64,000 bases of DNA. Origin: PNOJ01 sp016706845. Its GTDB lineage: Bacteria > Krumholzibacteriota > Krumholzibacteriia > LZORAL124-64-63. The notes under the pieces were generated by a model, which did no database searches, had not been told where the DNA came from, and worked only from the letters and a program-made list of their open reading frames with translations. Position 1 is the stretch's first letter; every line of letters starts with the position of its first letter. A program made the translations under genes and the position numbers. Location: the NCBI GenBank assembly GCA_016706845.1, contig JADJIV010000013.1, forward strand, positions 57,313 through 121,312, read 5' to 3'. Of this stretch, positions 9,449-17,175 are shown piece after piece.

Positions 9449-9477
9449 CGGCGAGCCGCCCCCGGGGCGGCTCGCCG
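9449..9477 (-). terminator. Terminator of the tRNA-Gln/tRNA-Glu transcript
   Basis: On the minus strand, CGGCGAGCCGCCCC pairs with GGGGCGGCTCGCCG, followed by GCTTTTATG, a short T-run. It lies seven bases beyond the tRNA-Glu CCA end. Confidence 0.75.
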
Positions 9478-9483
9478 TCGTTA

Positions 9484-9559
9484 TGGTACCCCCTACGGGA
9501 CTCGAACCCGTGTTACCGCCGTGAGAGGGCGGCGTCCTAGGCCACTAGACGAAGGGGGC
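9484..9559 (-). tRNA. tRNA-Glu (CTC)
   Basis: A 76-base tRNA with encoded CCA. The acceptor stem GCCCCCT / AGGGGGT, anticodon arm CCGCC-CTCTCAC-GGCGG (anticodon CTC) and T arm ACGGG-TTCGAGT-CCCGT are all intact. It reads the GAG codon, common in this GC-rich sequence. It is downstream of gltX, whose enzyme charges it, on the same strand. Confidence 0.95.
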
Positions 9560-9599
9560 ACGATCCTGCCGACAGCCCGTGGGCCATCGCCGTCTTCCA

Positions 9600-9673
9600 T
9601 GGTTGCCCGGGGAGGATTCGAACCCCCATATACTGATCCAGAGTCAGCAGTCCTACCGTTGAACGACCGGGCA
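9600..9673 (-). tRNA. tRNA-Gln (CTG)
   Basis: A 74-base tRNA with encoded CCA. The acceptor stem TGCCCGG / CCGGGCA has the U1-A72 pair typical of tRNA-Gln. The anticodon loop is CTCTGGA, with anticodon CTG. In bacteria lacking GlnRS this tRNA is charged with Glu by a non-discriminating GltX and amidated by GatCAB; its closeness to gltX fits that scheme but does not prove it. Confidence 0.95.
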
Positions 9674-9770
9674 GCAACGGGCAGGAATATAGAATACGGC
9701 ATCCCGGAACGCAAGATCCGAGCAACCCCCCGCTCCGGATCGCCGCGGACCCCCGGGAACGGGGTGAAGA

Positions 9771-11801
9771 TCACGCCGAACCGGCCTCCAGCCGCGCCTT
9801 CAGGTGGGCGTAGAGGGCTTCCGGAGAGCGCAGGTCGGCGTGCGCAGTGCCCCAGGCGGCCGGCAACAGGATGAAGGGGTCGGTCTGGGGGCCGCCGAGG
9901 CCGCCGTGGCTGCCCAGCTGCTCCTCGAAGACCACGACGCGGCGGTCCGGCAGCAACGCCCCGTTGACGATGAGGTCCCCGGCGTGGGGGTGGGACAGCA
10001 GGGCCGACAGCTCGCCGGTCCAGAGCTCTTCGTCCCAGTAGGGGGCCAGGGGGTCGGACTCGCCCCGCAGTTCCCCGGAGTCGAGGTTGCGCACGCCGTC
10101 GCGGCCGATCATCAGGGCCTCGCCGTCGTCGCCGCGCGCCAGCACGAAGCCGATGCCGGCGTGGCTGGCGAGGCCTTCCACCAGACCCGGATACAGCGAA
10201 GAGATCTCGGCCAGCCGCAGGGGGCGCTGCGCGCCCTCGCGGTAGATGTGGGCGAGCCCGCCCGACACGCAGACGATCAGCGACGACTCTGCGCCCGCGC
10301 CCGCCTCGTGATCGGATTCCTCGTCGCGCAGGCGCTCGAGCGTGAGCCGGCTCTGGAACGCCAGCCAGGACCGGCGGTCCGGTCCCTCGTCGCGCAGTTC
10401 GGCCAGCAGCGCGCCCAGGTAGGCGGCCTCGCTGTCGCGCGGCGGCAGCACGGAGCGGACGCGACCGGCCAACCGCGCGACCAGCGCCTCGAGGGTCTCG
10501 CCGCTGTGCGCCCGCAGCGGCAGCGAAGGGCTCTGGCCGTGGTCGGCCAGCACGACCACGTCGTAGTCGATCGGCGCGGCGTCGCGCACGAGCCGGCGCA
10601 GCTTCTGCAGCTTGCGGTCGAAACCGGTCAGGGTCGCCAGGGCCTCGCCGGCGTCGGGGCCGGCGTGGTGGGCGACCTCGTCGTAGCCCACGAAGTTCGA
10701 GTAGATCACCGGCACGCCGCGCACCACGTCCTGCGCCAGCCAGAAGAAGGAGATCTCGCGCAGGAATGCGTTGCCGACGGCCCGCATCGCGGCCTGGCGG
10801 AAGCTGCGGCGGACGATGCGCTTGCGCGGGTGGAAGCGGGCCTGGGCGTTCCAGGACAGGGCGGTCAGGAAGTCCCAGAGCGCGGACGACACGGCGCTGG
10901 TGTAGGCGAAGGGGCTGAGCCAGAAGAGCGAGAAGTCGGCGCGCTCGCCGGGGCGGCGGTGGTCGTCCGGCTCGCGCAGGGCGCTGAGGGTCAGCAGGCG
11001 CTTGGCCGCGCCGCCCGACAGCAGGCTGTTGATGCAGGAACCGCCGGCGAGCAGACCGGCATCGTGGGCGCACCCGGCTTCGGCGGCGCGCAGGTCCTCA
11101 GCCCGGCTGGCGACCAGCACGCGGCGCTGGTGGCGGTCGTACCAGCGGTAGCCGGGCAGGCGGGCCCGCGTGCCGTAGAACAGGCCGCTCTGCACGGCCG
11201 GCGTGTTGGACGGCACGCCGCAGTGCCAGCGGTGCAGCCGGTGCGTCCCGAGCGCGCGCAGGCCGGCCACCGTCGGCATGCGGCCGCGGCGCAAGGCGCG
11301 CACGCAGCTGCGCCACGACAACCCGTCCACCTGCAGGATCAGCAGCCCGCGCACCTGGCCGGGCCGCGCCCGCGGCCCGTAGCGGCGGCCGACGCGGCGC
11401 AGGATCGTCTGGAAGAAGGGGTAGACGTCGTCGATCCCCAGCCAGCCGATGACCGCGCCGTTGACCGTGGTCATCACCACCAGGCCCAGGAAGGCGTAGC
11501 CGAGGTTGTCGATGTTCACGACCCGCGAGGTCGCGGCCGTCAGGTAGAGGATGAAACCGTTGAACAGGAGCGTCGGCAGGCCGAGGGTCGCGACGTTCAA
11601 GGGCAGCGTCGCCAGCACGAGCAGGGGGCGCAGCAGCAGCAGAAGAAGACCGAACTCCACCGGCAGCATCGCCGCGGTCAGCCACCACCAGCGCACGCCC
11701 GTATCGATCCAGATCCCCGGCAACAGCAGGGCGACGAGCGCCAGCGAGGCCGCCGAGACGCCCCAGACGAGCAGGTAGCGGAGCAGGATGCGCAGGTACA
11801 G
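9771..11801 (-). CDS. Membrane AP-superfamily phosphodiesterase with YvlD-like N-domain
   Basis: About 676 residues. Four N-terminal hydrophobic segments resemble the YvlD/phage-holin-4-like domain, a fusion known in other phyla. A phosphodiesterase domain follows: LLILQVDGLSW (metal), GVPSNTPAVQSGLFYG (nucleophile Thr region), NFVGYDEVAHHAGP and VVVLADHGQSPS. No ATG/GTG/TTG gives a complete first helix. A TTG at 11723 would cut it off, whereas CTG 11801 lies six bases after AGAGGGAGG and gives a full helix (YLRILLRYLLVWGVSAASL), so I infer a CTG start. It is 37 bases behind gltX and is followed by tRNA-Gln and tRNA-Glu. Substrate unknown; possibly a lipid-linked phosphodiester. Confidence 0.75.
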   Translation of the reverse strand: MYLRILLRYLLVWGVSAASLALVALLLPGIWIDTGVRWWWLTAAMLPVEFGLLLLLLRPLLVLATLPLNVATLGLPTLLFNGFILYLTAATSRVVNIDNLGYAFLGLVVMTTVNGAVIGWLGIDDVYPFFQTILRRVGRRYGPRARPGQVRGLLILQVDGLSWRSCVRALRRGRMPTVAGLRALGTHRLHRWHCGVPSNTPAVQSGLFYGTRARLPGYRWYDRHQRRVLVASRAEDLRAAEAGCAHDAGLLAGGSCINSLLSGGAAKRLLTLSALREPDDHRRPGERADFSLFWLSPFAYTSAVSSALWDFLTALSWNAQARFHPRKRIVRRSFRQAAMRAVGNAFLREISFFWLAQDVVRGVPVIYSNFVGYDEVAHHAGPDAGEALATLTGFDRKLQKLRRLVRDAAPIDYDVVVLADHGQSPSLPLRAHSGETLEALVARLAGRVRSVLPPRDSEAAYLGALLAELRDEGPDRRSWLAFQSRLTLERLRDEESDHEAGAGAESSLIVCVSGGLAHIYREGAQRPLRLAEISSLYPGLVEGLASHAGIGFVLARGDDGEALMIGRDGVRNLDSGELRGESDPLAPYWDEELWTGELSALLSHPHAGDLIVNGALLPDRRVVVFEEQLGSHGGLGGPQTDPFILLPAAWGTAHADLRSPEALYAHLKARLEAGSA

Positions 11802-11838
11802 CGGACGCCTCCCTCTGCGCCTGGCCGCAGCGGCCGGT

Positions 11839-13326
11839 TCAGCGATCGCCGGCGGCGCGGCGCAACCGCGCGACGGTGCGCGGTCCGCCGATCAGCCACA
11901 TGACCTCGAACATCCCCGCGCTGCGCGTCAGGCCGGTCAGGGCGACGCGGCAGGGGTGGATCAGGTCTCCGGCCTCGATCCCCAGGTCTCCCGCGAGACC
12001 GCGCACCGCGGCTTCGTAGACGTCCTGGCCCGCGGCGCCCGTTGACGGCAGGGCCGCATCCAGGCGGTCGGCAAGCGCCCGCAGGCGGACCGGGATTTCG
12101 GGTCCCTCCAGGTGGGCGGCAGCCTCGGGGTCGACGGGGTGGTCGTCGGTGAAGAAGAAGCCGATCTGCTCCGGGACGCGGCGCAGGTCGCTGAAGCGGC
12201 CGCCGAGCATGGCGAGCACCTTCGTCAGGTAGTCGTGGGTGTCGTCGGCGGGCGCGCGCCAGGCGGGATCCATGGCCCAGCCGCGCGCTGCGAGCATGGG
12301 CCCGGCCAGCGCGAGACGATCGGCCGGCCCCAGCCGCTTGAGGTGCTGGGCGTTGATGTGGGCCAGCTTGTCGTAGTCGAAGGCCGCCGGCGAGCTGTTG
12401 ACGCGCTTGAGGCTGAACGCCTTGACCAGCCCCTCGCGCGTGAACACCTCGTCGCCGGAGGCGCCGGGCGACCAACCCAGCAGCGCCAGGTAGTTGATCA
12501 TCGCGTCGGGCAGGATGCCCATGTCGCGGAACTCCTCGACGCTGGTGGCGCCGTGGCGCTTGCTGAGGCGCTTGCGGTCCGGTCCCAGGATCATCGGCAT
12601 GTGGCCGAACTTGGGCCGCTCCCAGCCCAGCGCGTCGTAGATCTGCAGCTGGAAGGGCGTGTTGCTGACGTGGTCGTCGCCGCGCAGTACGTGGCTGATC
12701 CGCATGAGGTGGTCGTCGACCACGACCGCGAAGTTGTAGGTGGGGAAACCGTCCTGCTTCAGCACGACGCGGTCGGTGATCAGGTCGTTGCGGAACTCGC
12801 GCTTGTCGTAGACGAGGTCGTACCAGAAGGTCTCCCCCTCGTCGGGCGTGCGCAGGCGCCAGCTCGGGGCGCGGCCCTCAGCTGCGAAGGCGGCGATCTG
12901 CGCCGCGGCGAGTTCGCGGCAGTGCCCGTCGTAGCCGGCGCTCTCCTGCTCGCCGCGCGCCGCGTTGCGGGCCGCGATCTCCTCGCCGGTGCAGAAGCAG
13001 CGGTAGAGGCGGCCGCTCGCGCGCAGGACCGCGGCCTGCTCCTGGTAGACCTCCAGCCGCTCGGACTGCAGGTAGGGACCGCAGGGTCCGCCGACGCCGG
13101 GGCCCTCGTCCCAGTCGAGTCCAAGCCACTCCATGCTGCGCAGGATGGCCTGGTAGGCGGCGTCGGTGCTGCGCTCCTGGTCGGTGTCCTCGATGCGCAG
13201 GATGAAGACGCCGCCCGCCTTGCGGGCGTGGAGCCAGTTGAACAGGGCCGTGCGCGCCCCGCCCACGTGCAGGTAGCCCGTGGGGCTGGGCGCGAAACGC
13301 AGGCGCACGGCGGGGGCATCACTCAT
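11839..13326 (-). CDS. gltX: Glutamyl-tRNA synthetase
   Basis: A 495-residue class I aminoacyl-tRNA synthetase that attaches Glu to tRNA-Glu, and to tRNA-Gln if non-discriminating. The HIGH-type motif PSPTGYLHVGG lies near residue 13, the KMSKS-type motif KRLSKRHGA near residue 250, and a zinc-binding pattern CFC...YDGHC near 110-145. The C-terminal anticodon-binding domain is complete. ATG 13326 overlaps the preceding stop (ATGA), so translation is coupled to the lipoprotein gene. The two cognate tRNAs lie 2 kb downstream on the same strand. Confidence 0.97.
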   Translation of the reverse strand: MSDAPAVRLRFAPSPTGYLHVGGARTALFNWLHARKAGGVFILRIEDTDQERSTDAAYQAILRSMEWLGLDWDEGPGVGGPCGPYLQSERLEVYQEQAAVLRASGRLYRCFCTGEEIAARNAARGEQESAGYDGHCRELAAAQIAAFAAEGRAPSWRLRTPDEGETFWYDLVYDKREFRNDLITDRVVLKQDGFPTYNFAVVVDDHLMRISHVLRGDDHVSNTPFQLQIYDALGWERPKFGHMPMILGPDRKRLSKRHGATSVEEFRDMGILPDAMINYLALLGWSPGASGDEVFTREGLVKAFSLKRVNSSPAAFDYDKLAHINAQHLKRLGPADRLALAGPMLAARGWAMDPAWRAPADDTHDYLTKVLAMLGGRFSDLRRVPEQIGFFFTDDHPVDPEAAAHLEGPEIPVRLRALADRLDAALPSTGAAGQDVYEAAVRGLAGDLGIEAGDLIHPCRVALTGLTRSAGMFEVMWLIGGPRTVARLRRAAGDR

Positions 13327-14191
13327 CGCTGGTCCGTTTCTCGGGCGCGGCGCCGTCGCGGGCCGCTCCGGGCAGATGGGGGGGTGCGCGACTGCACGGC
13401 GTCGCCGAGGGGTTCCGGCCCCCGCGACGCGTCGAGCCGCGCGGCCAGGGCTGCGAGGTCGAGGCCGTAAGCGGCGCGGCAGGCGGCGTCGGGCGCGGCG
13501 CCGTCGCGGACGGCCGCGAGGAAGGCCCGCAGGCGGGTCGGCCCGCCGTGGTCTTCGATCAGCCGCCAGACCATGACGAACGCGGAGTAGTGGGCGCGGC
13601 GGTGCATCTGGCGGTCCAGCTCCGCGTCGGGCAGGGGCGCGGCCGCGAGCAGCGCGTCGATCTCCCCGGGCGCGAGCAGGACCGGGCCGTCGGGGCGGAA
13701 CTGGGCCATGTAGTTGTTCAGGTGCACGCCGAGGTCGGCGGCGTAGACCGCGAGGCCCTCGCCCAGCCAGAGCGGCAGGGCGCCGCAGCCGTTGACGTCC
13801 AGCAGCCAGCGCGCCACCAGCTCGTAGGCGGCGTGCGGCAGCAGCGTGCGCGCGATCAGCACCGTACCGTGAACGGCCCCAGAGACAGCCGGCCCGCGGC
13901 CCTGCCGACATCGGGCCGGTCCAGCCAGAGCGGTCCCTTGCAGATGGTGCGGTAGCCGAACTCCCGACCGGACGCGTCGCGACGGGGCGACCACTGCGGA
14001 TCAGTGTAGGCGTGGTGCGGGTCGGGATAGCCGTCGGCGCTCAGCTGTCCGGCGGTGAAACGGGGATAACCCGGATCCGCGGGCGGCAGGCTCGCGGCGC
14101 AACCGCCGAGCGACAGCAGACCGGCGAGCGCCAGCAGCCCCGCGATCGCGGCCGCGGCTGTGCGGCGCGGAACGCGACGGCGGGCCGTCAC
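13323..14191 (-). CDS. Lipoprotein with peptidase-MA-like domain, frameshifted
   Basis: GTG 14191 overlaps the TPR gene stop (GTGA). The N-terminus is a lipoprotein signal ending LLSLGGC. The reading frame is broken at 13861-13870, where ACCGT is duplicated in tandem. Removing one copy joins GPFTV to LIARTLLPHAAYELV and continues to the TGA at 13323. The second half has LPLWLGEGLAVYAADL, the glutamate signature of peptidase-MA-like metalloproteases. The usual HExxH is replaced by PHAAYELV, so activity is doubtful. It sits between a TPR protein and gltX in one overlapping operon. Role unknown; probably envelope-located. Confidence 0.65.
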
Positions 14192-15873
14192 TTGCCCTCG
14201 GCCTTCAGGCGCTTGCCTTCCTTGAAGCAGGACGCGGCTCCCTGCTTGTCGCCCATCTTGTCGAACACGTGGCCCATGTTCTCCCACACCGCCGACGTCT
14301 CCTGCAGGGCCAGGGCCTGCTCGTAGGCCGCGATGGCCTCCTCGTAGCGTCCGAGCTGGAAGAGGCAGACGCCCTCGTTCAGGCGCGCCCGGTAGACGTC
14401 GTCCTCCAGGGCCGCCAGGGTGCGGTAGGTGTCCAGAGCGCCGGTGTAATCCTCGATCTGCATCTGGACCACGCCCAGGTTCGACCAGGCCTTCGTGTAG
14501 ACGGGATCGAGGTCCAGGGCGAGCCGGTAGGCGGCGATCGCCTCTGCGGGGCGGCCGTCCTTCACCAGGCAGGTGCCGAGCTGGAAGGCGAGTTTCGGAT
14601 CGCGCTCGGTGGCCAGGGCGCGCTCGTAGGCGACGGCCGCCTCGTGCCAGCGCTCGAGCTGGCGCAGGGACGCGGCCAGGGCCTTCCAGGCCGCGATGAG
14701 GCCGGGGTCCTTCTCGACCGCCTTGTACAGCGGCGGCACCGCGAGCTTGTGGTCCTCGGACCGCTGCAGGCTCAGGCCGTAGTTGAAGAGGATCTCCGCC
14801 GGCGTGTCGGGCGCGGACACGACCGCGCCCATGAACTTGCGGGCGCCCTCGTTGTCGCCGGCGCGCAGGTAGAGCGTGCCGATCTTCGCGGCGACGTCGT
14901 TCTGCGTCTCGTCGAGGTTCCAGGCGCTCGTGTAGGCGGCGATGGCGTCCTGGATGCGGTTCTCGGCCTCGGCGACGCGGCCCAGGGCCCGCCAGCCGTC
15001 CGGGCGCTCGGGATGGTCCTGGGTCGCGCGCCGGGCCATGACCTTCGCCTTCATCGCGTCGCCGGAATCGTGCCAGGCCAGGGCGGCCTGCGGCAGCAGG
15101 TCCTGGCGCGTGGGATCCAGGCCCATCGCCCCCTCGTAGAGCGAGGCCGCCTCGGCGTGGCGGCCTTCGCGGGCCGCGGTCTGGGCTGTGTCGAGCTCGC
15201 GCCGCATGGCGCGGTCGAGCACGGCGCGCGCCGCCATGCCGGTCCGGTCGGCGGGTACGAACCCGGTCGCGGCGAGGAGGTCGCGGGCCCCGCCGGCGTA
15301 CTGGTCCAGCACCGCGTCGACGGCCGGCTGGTCCGACGACGCCTCCGCCAGGGCGATGCGGCCCATGACCAGATCGCAGGTGTCGGGGCCGAAGACACGC
15401 CCGTAGGCTTCCAGGCCGCTCTCGTAGGCCGCGGCGGCGCCGTCGAGGTCGCCCGAACGGCGTCTGGCGTCGGCGATCAGCTTCCAGGCATCGCCGCCGC
15501 CGTCGGGCGCCAGTTTGCGGTAGGCGTCGAGTTCGGACAGGGCCATGTCGTAGACCCCGAGCTTGGTCATGACCAGGCCCAGGTTGCGGTGGCTGGCCGG
15601 GACGCGGGGGTCGGACTGGATGGCGGCGATGAACGCGTCGCGGGCGGACACCCAGTCCTCGCGGCCGGCGTAGATCACGCCGAGATCGTTGTACAGCTCG
15701 GAGTTGCGCGGGTTGAGCACCAGCAGGCGGTTGAGCGCGGCGATCTTCTCGTCGTCGTTCATGTCATCGCGCAGGATCACCTCGGAGGTGTCCGGGGGAG
15801 CCTGCTGCGCGCCGGCGGCGACCGCGCACGCGATGAAGGCCAGCAGGGCGGTGACGATCAGACGTGACTTCAT
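14188..15873 (-). CDS. Periplasmic TPR protein
   Basis: A 561-residue protein with a signal peptide (residues 1-23, ending AAGAQQ). Some 11-13 tetratricopeptide repeats follow, for example NSELYNDLGVIYAGREDW and EAIAAYRLALDLDPVYTKAW. TPR arrays are protein-binding scaffolds, so a role in envelope assembly is possible but unproven. ATG 15873 has GGAGA nine bases upstream. The open frame continues upstream past the start only through the poly-G tract, so longer starts are rejected. It heads the operon that continues into the lipoprotein, gltX and the AP protein. Confidence 0.85.
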   Translation of the reverse strand: MKSRLIVTALLAFIACAVAAGAQQAPPDTSEVILRDDMNDDEKIAALNRLLVLNPRNSELYNDLGVIYAGREDWVSARDAFIAAIQSDPRVPASHRNLGLVMTKLGVYDMALSELDAYRKLAPDGGGDAWKLIADARRRSGDLDGAAAAYESGLEAYGRVFGPDTCDLVMGRIALAEASSDQPAVDAVLDQYAGGARDLLAATGFVPADRTGMAARAVLDRAMRRELDTAQTAAREGRHAEAASLYEGAMGLDPTRQDLLPQAALAWHDSGDAMKAKVMARRATQDHPERPDGWRALGRVAEAENRIQDAIAAYTSAWNLDETQNDVAAKIGTLYLRAGDNEGARKFMGAVVSAPDTPAEILFNYGLSLQRSEDHKLAVPPLYKAVEKDPGLIAAWKALAASLRQLERWHEAAVAYERALATERDPKLAFQLGTCLVKDGRPAEAIAAYRLALDLDPVYTKAWSNLGVVQMQIEDYTGALDTYRTLAALEDDVYRARLNEGVCLFQLGRYEEAIAAYEQALALQETSAVWENMGHVFDKMGDKQGAASCFKEGKRLKAEGK

Positions 15874-16354
15874 GCTATCGTCTCCAGACTCTCGGACGAG
15901 TGGGGCGGCGGTCCGCCCGGCCGCGGTGGGATCATGATAGTCGGCGGACCCGCGGGTGTCTAGCCGACGGCATGCGGCCTTGACCCTGGCTCCCCGCGGC
16001 CCTGCCTGTGCTGCCCGGCGCCCGCTGACGATCCTGGGCCCGGGCTGCCGCCTCCCCCCGAGCCGCGAGGCTGACCGCCGCGGGCCCCTGCCGGTGCTGG
16101 GGTCCGTCCTGCACCCTGGGCGCCGCGCGGGAGCTGGGGGGGGGGGGGCGGGCCGGGCGGCGGGCCGGGGTTTGCGGGGGGGGGGGGGGGTCGGTTCGGC
16201 GGGGGGACCCGGGGGGGGGGCGGGGGGGGGCGGCGGCGGTGGGGGGGCGGGGGCCCCGCCCCCGCCGGTCGGGGCGGCGGCCGGCGCCCCGTGGGCGCCG
16301 TCGGGGGCGGCGACGCCCCCGGCGCCCGCCGACACCGCGAGCGTCGGCAGCGAC
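15874..16354. other. Intergenic region with extreme G-homopolymer tract
   Basis: The gap between the TPR gene and the recognisable part of the hydrolase. From 16136 to about 16260 the plus strand is almost all G, with runs of 13 (16136-16148), 15 (16176-16190) and 10-11 bases. Such runs occur nowhere else in the window except a 9-G run at 47631. They look like a base-calling or assembly artefact that has overwritten the 5' end of the hydrolase gene and its promoter. Confidence 0.7.
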
Positions 16355-17062
16355 ATGGTGCTGATCCACGGGCTCGGTTCCGACGCGTCGGTCTGGAAGG
16401 ACGTGCTGCCCCGCCTGCAGCTGGGGTTCCGGGTCTGGACCTACGAGATGCCCGGTCACGGCCGCACCCCGCCGATCAAGGACGCGACCGTCGCCACGGT
16501 GGCCGCACACCTCGGACAGTTCCTGGCCGCTGAGGGCATCCACACGCCGGTGCTGGTGGGGCACGGCTTCGGCGGCATGGTCGCCATGACCTATGCCTTC
16601 GACCACCCGCAGGAGGTCCGGCGCCTGGTGATGATCGACGCCGCCCCGCGCCAGGCGGCCACGCGCGAGATGAAGGCCCAGGTCGCCGAACAGCTGTCCG
16701 GCAACTACGACACCTACCTGGCCGACTACTACGGGCTGCTCAGCAAGGACGAGGCGATCGCCGACCGGGTCGTGGACCAGGCCCTGCGCACCGAGCAGAT
16801 CACCTTCACGCAACTCCTGCTGAACAGCTTCGATTTCGACCTGTCCGACGAGCTGAACGACCAGGACATCCCGATCCTGGTGATCGGCAGCGATTCGCTG
16901 CTGCCCGACCCCAACCGCGCCCTCGAGTTCCTGGACGCCTACGGCTACTCCGGGGCGCGCACCATCAGCTTCAAGACGATGCCCGGCGTCGGGCATTTCG
17001 TGATGCTCGAGGAACCCGACTACACCGCCACCGTCATCGCGGCCTTCGCGCTGCAGAAATAA
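16355..17062 (+). CDS. Alpha/beta hydrolase, N-terminus uncertain
   Basis: The clear fold starts at MVLIHGLGSDASVWKD (oxyanion-hole strand) and runs 235 residues. The acid is in LVIGSDSLLP and the catalytic His in GVGHFVMLEE. The nucleophile elbow reads VLVGHGFGGMV, where a Ser is expected at the third position, so as written the enzyme lacks its nucleophile. A single A-to-G miscall (AGC read as GGC) would explain this, and the gene borders a poly-G tract. The frame is open upstream, and a signal peptide may be hidden in the damaged sequence. ATG 16355 is only the first trustworthy residue. Confidence 0.65.
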   Translation: MVLIHGLGSDASVWKDVLPRLQLGFRVWTYEMPGHGRTPPIKDATVATVAAHLGQFLAAEGIHTPVLVGHGFGGMVAMTYAFDHPQEVRRLVMIDAAPRQAATREMKAQVAEQLSGNYDTYLADYYGLLSKDEAIADRVVDQALRTEQITFTQLLLNSFDFDLSDELNDQDIPILVIGSDSLLPDPNRALEFLDAYGYSGARTISFKTMPGVGHFVMLEEPDYTATVIAAFALQK

Positions 17063-17080
17063 ACACTGTTGCGGGTTTCC

Positions 17081-17100
17081 GGCACCGGTTCGAGGGTGCC
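17081..17100 (+). terminator. Possible short terminator hairpin
   Basis: GGCACC / GGTGCC with an 8-base loop, 18 bases after the hydrolase stop and 75 bases before the next gene. There is no T-run. Confidence 0.3.
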
Positions 17101-17175
17101 ATCATGGCCCGGTTCGCCTATCCTGAACGGTCGTCCCCGACCCGATCGCGACCAATCTCTCGACCGGGACACGCC

